Shown here piece by piece: positions 53,287 to 63,229 of a stretch of DNA of 64,000 nt. The notes under the pieces were generated by a model. It had not been told where the DNA came from, made no database searches, and saw only the letters and a program-made list of their open reading frames with translations. Source of the stretch: CAMDBL01 sp964498125 (GTDB lineage Bacteria; Pseudomonadota; Alphaproteobacteria; Rhizobiales; Hyphomicrobiaceae); the NCBI GenBank assembly GCA_964498125.1, contig CAZCGE010000121.1, positions 62,001 to 126,000 on the forward strand. Reading direction: 5' to 3'. The position numbers and the translations under genes were made by a program. Every line of letters begins with the position of its first letter. The stretch's first letter is position 1.

Positions 53287-53937
53287 GTGGCTGGCTCACC
53301 ATCCGACGGCAATCGTCCGGTCAATATCACGCTCTATCGCTGGGGCGGCCAGTGGGGACCATTCAAGGTCAACATCCCGTGCGGCGAGTGCTCGCTGACG
53401 CGCGATGTGCTACAGGACACGTTTGAGACCGAGCTGAAGGGCGTACCCGTCACGCTCGAAACCAAGGAGTGGCTGTCGAATTGGTGGGAGCCGCTACCGA
53501 AAGGTGGCTGGCACGCGCCGATCGTCATGGTGGAAGGGCGCATCATCAGCCAGGGCCATGCGCTCAATCGTGGCGTGCTGACGGAGGCCGTGATCGACGC
53601 GCATGCCCGCCGCAGTCCCGCCGCTGGCAACGTGCTGTTCGGCAAGGCTACCTGCCCGCATTGCACGCGCGCAAAGACCTATCTGGATGAGGCCGGCGTC
53701 GCCTACACCTACCACGATGTCGTCAAGAGCCCGCGCGCGCTGTACGAGATGCTGGCCCGGGTCAAGCCGATCGTTGGGCCAAAGACCCCCATCACCGTGC
53801 CGCAGATCTGGCTCGATGGTGACTATATCGGCGGCACCGACGCACTCTCACTGAAAATCGCGCGGTCTGATATCGAACCAAATCCAGAACGCGGTCAGAA
53901 TTCGCTGACATCGCGACCAAGATTGAAACACGCGTAG
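53287..53937 (+). CDS. Two-domain thioredoxin/glutaredoxin protein
   Basis: The 216-residue protein combines two redox folds. The N-terminal one (residues about 11-105) has NIPCGECSLTRDVL with a CGEC pair and a HAPIVMVEGRIISQG cis-Pro strand. The C-terminal glutaredoxin (about 115-195) has LFGKATCPHCTRAKTYLDEAGV and TVPQIWLDGDYIGGTDAL. GTG 53287 follows GGGAGG at ideal spacing and is the chosen start. No signal peptide is seen. A CGEC-plus-CPHC fusion is uncommon; a glutathione or alkylation-related disulfide shuttle is plausible. Confidence 0.8.
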   Translation: MAGSPSDGNRPVNITLYRWGGQWGPFKVNIPCGECSLTRDVLQDTFETELKGVPVTLETKEWLSNWWEPLPKGGWHAPIVMVEGRIISQGHALNRGVLTEAVIDAHARRSPAAGNVLFGKATCPHCTRAKTYLDEAGVAYTYHDVVKSPRALYEMLARVKPIVGPKTPITVPQIWLDGDYIGGTDALSLKIARSDIEPNPERGQNSLTSRPRLKHA

Positions 53938-53988
53938 CTCGGACATCGCCGTTACCGACCACGAATTCGTGAGGCCATAACGCGCGGT

Positions 53989-55239
53989 TCAGTTGGGCTC
54001 CGCCGCGTCATCGGCGGGCGCGGCCTGCGAACCCGCATGAGCCAGTTCCTCGCGCCGCACCCACGAGCGGACGTCGCGCTCGACCAGCGCGATGACCGCC
54101 TCGGCCGCCAGCACGCCGCTGATGCGTTTGATCCGCGCCAGGGACGGCAGCGCCGACACAGCCGCGACCGCGCCGCCGTTCTCCGTGCGCGCGATCTCGA
54201 TGCGGGCCAGCCCGAGCTGCAGCGCTTGCGCCGCACGCTCGGCGAGGCGACGTTCATCGGTGTACCGCTTGTCAGCAACGTCGCGCAGGCGCTTGTGGCG
54301 TTGCTCGAGCAGCGCCAGCGTCGTGCCGCCAACGACGACCGCGATCAGCCGTGGCGAGGCGACACGCGGTGAATCGGCTGGAGCCGGCGCGATCCCCAGC
54401 GCCAATTGGCGCTCGATGGTGGGAACACGATGACGGACGAGCATCTGCACCGTCGCCAGCCGGTTGGACAGCCGGTCGAGCGCGTCACCGGCGTTGATCG
54501 CGTGGCTGCCCATCAGCTCGAGCTGGCGCACGACCGCGGCGGCGGACGGATCGCGCCGCGCCGCAATACGGGGTATGACCGCGTCGAAGTGCGGCAGACG
54601 CGCCGCACCGTCGAGGAGCAGCGGCGAACCTGCCTCGAACGCCAGCGATACAGCTGTGCAGTCGATCACCTCCAGCACGTGGCCGCGTGCCGTGGCGGCG
54701 ACCGCCAGCATGCGGTTGGTCTCGGTATCGGGCTTCCTCGTCAGCACGGCGATGCGCAGGGCGCGGCGCACCGGGTCTTGCTTGGGCAGGTGCCGATAGA
54801 GCCTGTAGCTCAGTCGCGGCTGGCGGAACGAGGCGGCGGCATCGACGTACATATCGTCGTTGATCGCTTGCCGGCCAAGCAGCATGCGGTAGCTCATCGT
54901 CTCGCGATTGGTCAGTGTCAGCTCGACCGGCCAGTCGCGGTCACCGATCCTGACACGTGAGGCAATGACGTAGCGGTGCTCTTTCTCGCCGTTGGAGCTC
55001 GTCACCTCGCGGCGGTCCGCGATCGGCGCCGAGCAATAGATCTCGATGTCATTCCTGCCGGGGATCGGGTGGATGCCGAACCGGACCATGGGCGCGGCGG
55101 CCGAGCCGAACGGCTCGATCAGGAAGGCATGCAGCGCCGATGTCCGCGCGCCCGTGTCGACCTTGGCCTTGATGGCCGGCAGTCCGAGATCGGGCAGCGA
55201 TAGCCACTCTTCCCAACCTAGAATGAACGGTGTTTGCAC
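53989..55239 (-). CDS. RimB-type protease fused to a gutted RimK-like domain
   Basis: The 416-residue protein has an N-terminal retropepsin-like domain of the RimK/LysX-associated protease family (IKAKVDTGARTSALHA at 23-38, MLLGRQAINDDMYVD at 119-133). From residue 162 it has a RimK-like pre-ATP-grasp domain (RIAVLTRKPDTETNRML to RLATVQMLVRHRVPT). The next 70 or so residues of ATP-grasp that carry the ATP-binding Lys and Gly loop are missing; only the last part (about 297-395) remains and its Glu/Asn metal ligands are replaced (SALPSLARI for E-V-N-x-x-P). So the ligase half is probably inactive and may bind the substrate. Confidence 0.75.
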   Translation of the reverse strand: MQTPFILGWEEWLSLPDLGLPAIKAKVDTGARTSALHAFLIEPFGSAAAPMVRFGIHPIPGRNDIEIYCSAPIADRREVTSSNGEKEHRYVIASRVRIGDRDWPVELTLTNRETMSYRMLLGRQAINDDMYVDAAASFRQPRLSYRLYRHLPKQDPVRRALRIAVLTRKPDTETNRMLAVAATARGHVLEVIDCTAVSLAFEAGSPLLLDGAARLPHFDAVIPRIAARRDPSAAAVVRQLELMGSHAINAGDALDRLSNRLATVQMLVRHRVPTIERQLALGIAPAPADSPRVASPRLIAVVVGGTTLALLEQRHKRLRDVADKRYTDERRLAERAAQALQLGLARIEIARTENGGAVAAVSALPSLARIKRISGVLAAEAVIALVERDVRSWVRREELAHAGSQAAPADDAAEPN

Positions 55240-55433
55240 GTGGCCTCGGTGCTTGGCCTCGGTGGCGATGCAGGTCCGGTAGCGTTAGCATAATCGATCG
55301 ACGGCGTGATGTGGCAACCACGGCACCCGAGCTTCACCTCGCGCGGGGCCGCCGGCGCCCAGGACATGGGGCACGTGATGTTGGACCGCGATGAGCGATA
55401 ACCTACGCCTTTATCGCTCAAAGAATGGTGATC

Positions 55434-55508
55434 TGGTGCCGCAGGAGGGATTTGAACCCCCGACCTCCCGCTTACGAAGCGGATGCTCTACCACTGAGCT
55501 ACTGCGGC
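55434..55508 (-). tRNA. tRNA-Thr (anticodon CGT)
   Basis: The minus strand gives a complete cloverleaf: acceptor GCCGCAG / CTGCGGC, D arm AGCTCAGTGGTAGAGC, anticodon stem CCGC-TTCGTAA-GCGG with CGT at the anticodon, T arm GGGGG-TTCAAAT-CCCTC, discriminator A and encoded CCA. CGT reads ACG threonine codons. Total length is 75 bases with CCA. Confidence 0.95.
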
Positions 55509-55713
55509 TGACCTTCGATGAGGCGAGCCATATCCCTAGACCCGGCTGTTGGCAAGGACACGGTGTGATCAGCGAAGCCCAACGCGCCACGCTTTGACGT
55601 CACGAACCTGCGCCGGGTCAAGTTCCTGGATAACCGCGCCGCGACGGTGCGCGCAGCACTCGCCGACATTCAGGGCGCGGTTTCCGGGACGGCGGTGGGG
55701 AGGCAGAAACCCG

Positions 55714-56088
55714 TTAATTCGGGAAGCGGATCAGGATCTGCATTTTCACCAGCTGCGGGAAAAACGTCTGTAGCGTGTGGCCGAGCAGCCAGAGCACAAT
55801 GCCAAGAATGATCACCGCTGGAATGGCCGCGAACACGGCCTTGATGCAAAACAGCATCAGATCGACGAAGGGAACGTCGAAACGGCGCACCGTTGCTGCG
55901 TGCAGCTCGCCAACGTATGGCGCCCGAGCATCCTGGTCGCGGTCCATGGACAGCAGCGGCTCCGGCGCGGGCAGCCGAAACTCGCGCTCCCGGGCCTCCC
56001 GCTCCCGCGCGTCACGCTCGCGCCTGAGTGTCCTCGGCAGATCGTCGATGCCGCCATCGGCTGGCATCGCCAGTTGGTGTTCCGACAT
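55714..56088 (-). CDS. Small membrane protein, uncharacterised
   Basis: I do not recognise this 124-residue protein. It has a charged, Arg/Glu-rich stretch (TLRRERDAREREAREREF, residues about 20-40) that could form a helix, and one long hydrophobic segment near the C-terminus (FCIKAVFAAIPAVIILGIVLWLLG) followed by a short tail ending in RFPN. That suggests a tail-anchored protein with its N-terminus in the cytosol. The start ATG at 56088 is one of two. It is divergent from apt. Confidence 0.6.
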   Translation of the reverse strand: MSEHQLAMPADGGIDDLPRTLRRERDAREREAREREFRLPAPEPLLSMDRDQDARAPYVGELHAATVRRFDVPFVDLMLFCIKAVFAAIPAVIILGIVLWLLGHTLQTFFPQLVKMQILIRFPN

Positions 56089-56243
56089 GTCGCTCGCCAC
56101 TCCCGCCGAGCGCCCTTGTGGCGCCAGGGCTCGCCATTGGTGCCGCCCAAGCACCGCGAATCGAATTGGGCGATACTGTAGTCTACCTACATGTGCCCAT
56201 AATTGCTATTTTCAGCCACGACTTCGGCCAGGAGGCTCTTGCG

Positions 56244-56774
56244 GTGGACGATCTCAAAGCGCTGGTTCGCACGATTCCCAATCACCCCAAGCCCGGCATC
56301 ATGTTTCGTGACGTGACGACGCTGTTTGGCCACGCGCAGGGCTTCAAGGCCGCGATCGCGCAGTTGACCGAACCCTTTCGCATGCAGCGAATCGACGCCG
56401 TGGCGGGCATCGAGGCGCGCGGCTTCATTCTCGGTGGCGCCGTCGCCGATCGGCTTGGCTGCGGCTTCGTGCCGATCCGCAAGAAGGGCAAGCTGCCGTG
56501 GCGGACCTACGCGCAAGAGTATGCGCTCGAATACGGCGTCGACACCGTCGAGATACACGAGGACGCCATCGCCAAGGGCCAGCGCATCCTAATCGTCGAC
56601 GACCTGATCGCCACCGGCGGCACGGCCGAGGCCGCGGCCAAGCTGATCCGACGATCGGGCGGCGAGGTGGCCGGCGCCGCCTTCATCATCGACCTGCCGG
56701 CATTGGGCGGCGTCGCTCGTCTGAAGGACCTGCAGATCGCGTCGCATATCCTGATGGCGTTCGACGGTCACTGA
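56244..56774 (+). CDS. apt: Adenine phosphoribosyltransferase
   Basis: Apt converts adenine and PRPP to AMP. The 176-residue protein has LVRTIPNHPKPGIMFRDVTTLFG, GIEARGFILGGAVADRLGCGFVPIRKKGKLPW and the PRPP-binding motif RILIVDDLIATGGTAEAA. GTG 56244 with AGGAGG 8 bases upstream is the natural start; the frame open farther upstream is not coding-like. The protein is full length. Confidence 0.95.
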   Translation: MDDLKALVRTIPNHPKPGIMFRDVTTLFGHAQGFKAAIAQLTEPFRMQRIDAVAGIEARGFILGGAVADRLGCGFVPIRKKGKLPWRTYAQEYALEYGVDTVEIHEDAIAKGQRILIVDDLIATGGTAEAAAKLIRRSGGEVAGAAFIIDLPALGGVARLKDLQIASHILMAFDGH

Positions 56775-56867
56775 GGTGGCCGTGCATGGCGTCCGCCTTG
56801 TCACGCGCCGCCGGTTTCAATACATCCCTTGCCGACCCGTTGCAGTCGACCTTTTCGAGGACCGCCC

Positions 56868-58019
<1,152 letters not shown>

Positions 58020-58043
58020 GCGGTTTGGCCACAGCTGGGCGCA

Positions 58044-58076
58044 CACAGGGTCAGACCCGCGGGGGCTGACCCTGTG
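58044..58076. repeat. GGGTCAGACCC palindrome, copy 5
   Basis: CACAGGGTCAG and CTGACCCTGTG bracket ACCCGCGGGGG between convergent frmA and the cytochrome P460 gene. The arms are more diverged than in the other copies (CACAGGG for GGGG). Confidence 0.85.
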
Positions 58077-58097
58077 AATGACCCTGTGCCGAACGCA

Positions 58098-58631
58098 CTA
58101 TTTCGCCGTTTTCATCTTGTCGTAGGTGAAGACGAAGTCCTTCACCGGGTCGAGGGGCTTGTGGCAATCGAAGCAGCCCTTGAGGTTGGCTTTGGTGTTG
58201 ACGGCCTTGGCGGCGGTAAAGGCCTGGTATTCCCATTCGCCATTGCGCCACTCTGGCGGATACTCGCCGCCCCAGCCGGTGCGCTTTTCCATGACCGTGT
58301 AGGCCAATAGCTCATCCTTGATGAAGCGGTCATCGGCGCCCTTTACCGGCACGCCCTTGTCGTCGAGCTTGGCCTTGAACTGTACCAGGGTAATGACGGT
58401 GCCGCTCGGCAGCGGCTTGCCGGCCTTGGCCGCTTCGACGGCTTCCTTGCTGACATACAGCTCGCGGAACTGCTTGTTATCGGCGCGATCAACGGTGGTG
58501 TAGAGCACGCCCTTGGCGTAGTCCTCCGGGAACTTGATGAGATCACCCCCGGCGCGAACGTGGATGATCCCGGTGCCGGCCACCAGGATGGCGGCGAGCG
58601 CGGCGGCGGATGTCATGGCGGAAAGTCGCAA
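58098..58631 (-). CDS. Cytochrome P460-family protein
   Basis: A 177-residue exported protein has a signal peptide (SAMTSAAALAAILVAGTGIIHVRA), the P460 segment LIKFPEDYAKGVLYTTVDRADNKQFRELYVSKEAV, and a C-terminal haem motif CFDCH followed by KPLDPVKDFVFTYDK. P460 proteins use a haem cross-linked to Lys to oxidise hydroxylamine or other nitrogen species; some relatives are cytochrome c'-beta. I chose TTG 58631 (GGGAGGA at good spacing) because it completes the signal peptide; an ATG lies 15 bases downstream. It stands alone, convergent with frmA. Confidence 0.85.
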   Translation of the reverse strand: MRLSAMTSAAALAAILVAGTGIIHVRAGGDLIKFPEDYAKGVLYTTVDRADNKQFRELYVSKEAVEAAKAGKPLPSGTVITLVQFKAKLDDKGVPVKGADDRFIKDELLAYTVMEKRTGWGGEYPPEWRNGEWEYQAFTAAKAVNTKANLKGCFDCHKPLDPVKDFVFTYDKMKTAK

Positions 58632-58753
58632 GGCAGGTCCTCCCTCGTTCAATAGTTGACGGTTGACGCAGACAGCGGGCCACGAGCATAACCCGTCCGT
58701 GTCTCGCGCGCCCTTCAAACGACTGTGATCATCCTAAGACTGGCTCTAGATCC

Positions 58754-59263
58754 ATGAAACGCACCGGCTTCTACTCCGGATCATTCGATCCGGTCACCCT
58801 CGGACACCTCGATGTCATCCGCAGGTCGCTGAAGCTGGTCGACACGCTGGTGATCGGCATCGGCGTGCATTCGGGCAAGGCGCCGCTGTTCACGGTGGAA
58901 GAGCGCATCGCCATGCTCGACGCCGAAGCCGCGGTGCTGATCAAGAAGACCGGCCACGGCGGCCGGGTCGATGTCGTCACATTCGACGGCCTGACCGTCG
59001 ATGCCGCGCGCCAAGTTGGCGCCTGCGTCATCTTTCGGGGCTTGAGGGATGCAACCGATTTCGACTACGAGATGCAGATGTCGGGCATGAACGGCGCCAT
59101 GGCCCAGGACATCGACACCGTGTTCCTGCCGGCCAGTCCTGGCGTGCGCCATATCACGGCGACGCTGGTGCGCCAGATTGCGCTGATGGGCGGGGACGTC
59201 GGCGAATTCGTCAGCCGCGACATCGCCAAACGGCTCAAGGCCAAGGCCAGCAAGCGCAAGTAG
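58754..59263 (+). CDS. coaD: Phosphopantetheine adenylyltransferase
   Basis: CoaD makes dephospho-CoA from 4'-phosphopantetheine and ATP. The 169-residue nucleotidyltransferase has GFYSGSFDPVTLGHLDVIRRSLKLVD (T/HxGH), VIFRGLRDATDFDYEMQMSGMN and VRHITATLVRQIALMGGDVGEFV. It is full length and intact. The next gene begins 8 bases downstream. Confidence 0.96.
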   Translation: MKRTGFYSGSFDPVTLGHLDVIRRSLKLVDTLVIGIGVHSGKAPLFTVEERIAMLDAEAAVLIKKTGHGGRVDVVTFDGLTVDAARQVGACVIFRGLRDATDFDYEMQMSGMNGAMAQDIDTVFLPASPGVRHITATLVRQIALMGGDVGEFVSRDIAKRLKAKASKRK

Positions 59264-59271
59264 GCCCTGCC

Positions 59272-60294
59272 ATGACGGACGGCCGTGCAAACCCGCCAGC
59301 AGCCGATGCCGAAATCGTCGCGGCTCTGACACGGCTCGGGCTGTCACATGACGGCGCCAAACTCGTGCTGACGCCGCTGTCGGGCGGGGTCTCCTCCGAC
59401 ATCTGGCGGGTGGATGCCGGCGGGCGGACCTTTTGCGTCAAGCGCGCGCTCGCCAAGCTGAAAGTGGCGCAGGATTGGCGCGCACCCATCGCCCGCAGCC
59501 GCTACGAATATCTCTGGCTCGAGGAAGCCGGCCGCCACGTCCCCGAAGCCGTGCCGCGCCTTCTGGGGTATGATGATGAGGCTCAGTTGTTCGCGCTGGA
59601 ATGGCTGGATCCGGCGGATTACCGCTGGTGGAAGGGTGAGCTGCGCGACGGCCGCGTCGATGTCGCCGCCGCTGCCGCCGTCGGGCGCGCACTCGGCCGC
59701 ATTCATGCCGGAACCGCGGCGAAGCCGGACATCGCCATCCGCTTTCCTTCGGACGACATTTTCCACGCCATTCGTCTGGAGCCCTACCTCGTCGCCACAG
59801 CGCGCGCGCATCCCGATCTGGCGCCCCGGCTCGAAGCCCTGGTGCAGACGACGGCTGCGACGAAGCGGACGCTGGTGCACGGCGACGTTTCGCCCAAGAA
59901 CATCATGTTGGGCCCGCATGGCCCGGTGCTGCTCGACGCCGAGTGCGCCTGGCATGGCGATCCCGCCTTCGACCTCGCCTTCTGCCTCAATCACCTGCTG
60001 TTGAAGTGCCTTTGGACGCCGCCCGCGCGCGATCGCCTGCTCACCGCATTCGCGGCATTGGCGGACGCCTATCTCGCGGCAGTCACGTGGGAGGATCGCG
60101 CCGGCATCGAGGCCCGCGCCGCGCATCTGTTGCCGGGGCTGCTGCTGGCCCGTATCGATGGCAAATCCCCCGTCGAATACGTCACCGCCGAGACCGATAA
60201 GGCGCACGTGCGGCGCGTCGCGCGGGCGTTGCTGGCAGCCCCAGTCGACCGGTTGGGCGAGATCCGCACAATCTGGGATTGCGCCCCGCACTGA
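59272..60294 (+). CDS. Phosphotransferase of the aminoglycoside/choline-kinase fold
   Basis: The 340-residue kinase-like protein has an N-lobe with GGVSSDIWRVDAGGRTFCVKRAL (P-loop-like G-rich turn and Lys), the catalytic loop LVHGDVSPKNIML and the metal-binding LLDAECAWHGDPAFDLAFCLNHLLLKC. The family includes resistance enzymes and small-metabolite kinases; the substrate here is unknown. It lies close behind coaD and probably shares its transcript. The last third is helical and variable. A resistance role is not supported by the context. Confidence 0.8.
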   Translation: MTDGRANPPAADAEIVAALTRLGLSHDGAKLVLTPLSGGVSSDIWRVDAGGRTFCVKRALAKLKVAQDWRAPIARSRYEYLWLEEAGRHVPEAVPRLLGYDDEAQLFALEWLDPADYRWWKGELRDGRVDVAAAAAVGRALGRIHAGTAAKPDIAIRFPSDDIFHAIRLEPYLVATARAHPDLAPRLEALVQTTAATKRTLVHGDVSPKNIMLGPHGPVLLDAECAWHGDPAFDLAFCLNHLLLKCLWTPPARDRLLTAFAALADAYLAAVTWEDRAGIEARAAHLLPGLLLARIDGKSPVEYVTAETDKAHVRRVARALLAAPVDRLGEIRTIWDCAPH

Positions 60295-60434
60295 CGCAGG
60301 TGTGGCCGATTGGCGACATTTGCCTTCGATCTGCTCGGTCATGAGCATTTGCTGCTCCAACGCCCGAGAGCGATTCAGATAGGCCTCGCCACTAGCGACT
60401 TTGAATTGCTGTCTGGCGAGACGGGGGATCGACA

Positions 60435-61352
60435 ATGCGCGCCACGCTCGTGGCAGTTTTTGCCGCACTGCTGACGGTGCCGGCCCAAGCCCAATCCCCG
60501 GCCCAGACGCCTCCCGCCTATAAGGTGATCACCGAAGAGAAGAACGATACCAACCGGACGGTCGACGTGCGCGTCGAGCGGCGGCTGGAAGAAGCCGATG
60601 TCAGCGCGATCACCAATGCCATCGTTAATCGCGATGCCAAATCGTATGCGCGCACCGTCGTCAATTTCCTGCTGCCGACGACGCGCACCGGCGAGGCGCC
60701 CTGGGCCAGCGCGACCGTGATCCGTGACACGCGCGTCAAGATTCCGGGCCTGCGCCTCGACGAGGAGAAGCTGTTTACCGCCGAGGCCCGCGCCGATCAG
60801 CGCGAGGCGATCGGCGCCTGGCTCACATCGACGCCGGCCACGCCGGGACGCATCACGATCTATCGCGACGACGGTCGCATCTTTGTCGAGTGGCGCTTGC
60901 GCGGCGGCACGCGCACCGTCGACGAGGTTCGCGAAACGCGCATGAGCGGCGGCCGCCGCTTCGACATCAGGTCAGGCACGGGCGACGATTATTTCGTCAT
61001 CAACGGCAGTGGCGATCTGGAGCTGCGCGCCAAGGGGGCCTTGACCGCCATCGCCGAGCGTATCCGCGAGCCGCACGTTCAGCCGCCGGCCGCCGTCGCC
61101 ACGCCTCGAGCGCGGGGCAACGAAACTGAGCGCTGGCCGCTCACGGCCGCTGACGCACCTCGCCTCAATAACCCCGGCGCGGCCGGCAACCCGATGGCCA
61201 CCGGCAGTGTGGCTCCAGCGGCGGCTCTGGACGGGGCCACGCCAGCGCCACCAAAGGCGGCGGCGCCTGCGCGCCAGCCACCGCGACGGCCAGCTCAGCC
61301 GCCGGCCTCGCCACCGGTTGACCTGTCAACCTATCTGCGGCCCAGCGGCTGA
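60435..61352 (+). CDS. Exported Pro-rich protein, uncharacterised
   Basis: I do not recognise the family. The 305-residue protein has a signal peptide (MRATLVAVFAALLTVPAQAQ), a central mixed-structure domain (residues about 28-215, with VDVRVERRLEEADVSAITNAIV, EWRLRGGTRTVDEVRETRMSGGRR and GTGDDYFVINGSGDLELRAKG), and a disordered Ala/Pro-rich C-terminal tail (APPKAAAPARQPPRRPAQPP). It should be periplasmic. It lies 140 bp after the kinase gene and converges with the amidase. Confidence 0.7.
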   Translation: MRATLVAVFAALLTVPAQAQSPAQTPPAYKVITEEKNDTNRTVDVRVERRLEEADVSAITNAIVNRDAKSYARTVVNFLLPTTRTGEAPWASATVIRDTRVKIPGLRLDEEKLFTAEARADQREAIGAWLTSTPATPGRITIYRDDGRIFVEWRLRGGTRTVDEVRETRMSGGRRFDIRSGTGDDYFVINGSGDLELRAKGALTAIAERIREPHVQPPAAVATPRARGNETERWPLTAADAPRLNNPGAAGNPMATGSVAPAAALDGATPAPPKAAAPARQPPRRPAQPPASPPVDLSTYLRPSG

Positions 61353-61357
61353 ACGCC

Positions 61358-62770
61358 TTACGCCAACCGCTTGGCGACCTCGGGTGGCAGTTCACGCTGG
61401 TAGGCACGGCCGAGCGCCAACAATCGGCCTTCCGCAAATGGCCGTCCGATGAGCTGTAAGCCATTGGGCAATTCAGCAGCACCGCGCGGCATCGGTAGCG
61501 CCAAGGTCGGCAGTCCGAGATAATTGATCGGGCGGGTGAACTGCACGGAGCGTGCCATTGCCGCCATCATGTTTGGGCCGCCGCCGACGTCGAGCTCGGC
61601 GATGGTCGGCAGCGGATCGGCAAGGATCGGCAGGATGGTGACGTCCGCGTCCTTGTACGTCTCGGCCAGCGTTCGCGCGACCCACGTGCCACGCGCGCGC
61701 ACCGCGGTATGAAAGTCCGCGGCCGGGACGAAATGGCCGAATTCCAGCCGGGCGCGCACCTGCGGTCCGTAGTCGGCTGAGCGCCGCCGCATGAAATCGG
61801 CGTGTACGCCGGCGACGTCGACGAGCTGCACCAGCTGGATCAGATGGTCGAGCGTGCGCCAGTCGGGAAAACGGACGCTGACACGTTTGCAGCCCTGCTT
61901 CTCGAGCAGCTTCAAGCCCGCCTCGAGCCGCTTCTGAATCTCGGGATGCGCCTCGCTGATGACTTTTTCATCGACGCCAATCCTCAGGCCGGCGACCGGC
62001 TGCGCCATCTCGGCTGTGTAATCCGGCACCGCGCGGCGTGACGTTGCGCCATCCGCGGGATCGTGGCCGGCGATGATCTGCAGCATGGCGGCGAGGTCGC
62101 GCACGTCGCGCGCCAGCGCACCTATCGTGTCGAGCAAGGCGGCCAGTGGCATGGCGCCGGCGCGCGAGACCCGCGTGTAGGTCGGCTTGATCGAAGCGAT
62201 GCCACAAGCCGCGGCCGGCACCCGCAATGATCCGCCGGTGTCTGATCCTAGAGCCGCCGGCACGACGCCCGCCGCCACCGTCACCGCCGAGCCCGACGAC
62301 GAGCCGCCGGTGATGCGCGAGGGGTCCCAGGGATTGCGGCAATGGCCGATGACGTAGTTGTGGCCGGTCGGACTGAAGGCAAATTCGCTGAGGTGTAAGG
62401 CCGCGATCTGCACCGCGCCGGACGTCTTCAGCTTCTGGATGACAGCGGCATCGCGGGTGGCGGGCTTCTCAGGCCGGATGCGCGCGCCCCAGGAGGCGAT
62501 CTTGCCGGTGCGGTCGAACATGTCCTTGTGCGCCAGCGGCACGCCCGCCAGCGGGCCCAGCACTTGGCCCTTGTCGATAGCGGCATCCGCGGCCATGGCC
62601 ATGGCCAAGCCCTCGTCGTCCTCAAAAGCGACGACGGCATTCGTCAGCTCGTGCACGGGCTTCAGGCGGCGAATGGCTTCGGTCGTGGCCTCCGTGCTGC
62701 TCAGCTGACGCGCGCGGATCGCGGCGGCGACATCGACACCGGCCATGCCTTGGAGATCGAGCTTGCTCAT
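61358..62770 (-). CDS. Amidase-signature enzyme
   Basis: The 470-residue protein has the amidase-signature catalytic triad: Lys in VPLAHKDMFDRTG, the Gly/Ser-rich RITGGSSSGSAVTVAAGVVPAALGSDTGGSLRVPAA with the cis-Ser and nucleophile Ser. Substrates range from aryl amides to Glu-tRNA; the size fits a GatA-like hydrolase, yet no gatB is near. Its start overlaps by 4 bp the stop of a 68-residue gene, which suggests a two-subunit enzyme (compare AtzE/AtzG). The last gene of its leftward operon. Confidence 0.88.
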   Translation of the reverse strand: MSKLDLQGMAGVDVAAAIRARQLSSTEATTEAIRRLKPVHELTNAVVAFEDDEGLAMAMAADAAIDKGQVLGPLAGVPLAHKDMFDRTGKIASWGARIRPEKPATRDAAVIQKLKTSGAVQIAALHLSEFAFSPTGHNYVIGHCRNPWDPSRITGGSSSGSAVTVAAGVVPAALGSDTGGSLRVPAAACGIASIKPTYTRVSRAGAMPLAALLDTIGALARDVRDLAAMLQIIAGHDPADGATSRRAVPDYTAEMAQPVAGLRIGVDEKVISEAHPEIQKRLEAGLKLLEKQGCKRVSVRFPDWRTLDHLIQLVQLVDVAGVHADFMRRRSADYGPQVRARLEFGHFVPAADFHTAVRARGTWVARTLAETYKDADVTILPILADPLPTIAELDVGGGPNMMAAMARSVQFTRPINYLGLPTLALPMPRGAAELPNGLQLIGRPFAEGRLLALGRAYQRELPPEVAKRLA

Positions 62771-62973
62771 GACTTGTCCGCCTCCGCTTCCAGCACGCCG
62801 ATGAAATCGGCGGCATCAGCCTGAAACGGCAGCTCCCGCGAGACGGCCAGGGCCGTCTTGGCGAGCTCGGCGACGAGCGGCCGGATCTGCGCCAGCCGCT
62901 CCTCGGGGATGGTGTGACCTTCGAGGCTCTTGGGCAGCGCGGTGTCCGCGCCGGGGCTTTTTGCTTCGGGCAT
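62767..62973 (-). CDS. Small amidase partner (AtzG/GatC-like)
   Basis: This is a 68-residue acidic protein: IPEERLAQIRPLVAELAKTALAVSRELPFQADAADFIGVLEAEA. A helix pair with a conserved acidic end is what GatC and AtzG-like partners of amidases look like. ATGA overlap with the amidase gene makes a complex likely. The family call is tentative because short sequences carry little signal. Confidence 0.55.
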   Translation of the reverse strand: MPEAKSPGADTALPKSLEGHTIPEERLAQIRPLVAELAKTALAVSRELPFQADAADFIGVLEAEADKS

Positions 62974-63229
62974 GTGGTTTCCCCTGGTGTCGCGCTGGGC
63001 TCGACGGCGCGTTTCGTCGCGGTGGCGATGTTAAATGAGGTTATGGGGCGCTGTCACTTGCGCGTATTGCAACCCTCATCACCACCGGGCGTTCAGGCTG
63101 CAGGTCGCAATTGCAGTCGGCCAGCTCGGCCTGCTATCGTCGGGTAAGCATCACGAAAGCACCATGCAACCAGATGAACCGGCACACCCGCCGGTCTGGC
63201 ATCGGGCTTTGTCCAACAGGAGGTTTTTT
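62974..63229. promoter_or_regulatory. Divergent promoter region of amidase and thiolase genes
   Basis: No gene is seen in these 256 bases. The right end holds AGGAGG followed by a T-run before the thiolase ATG; promoter elements for both directions probably lie in between. Confidence 0.4.

Noticed and set aside
59272..60294. Antibiotic-resistance phosphotransferase
   Set aside because: Only the general kinase fold is supported; it sits behind coaD in a housekeeping context with no resistance-element signs.
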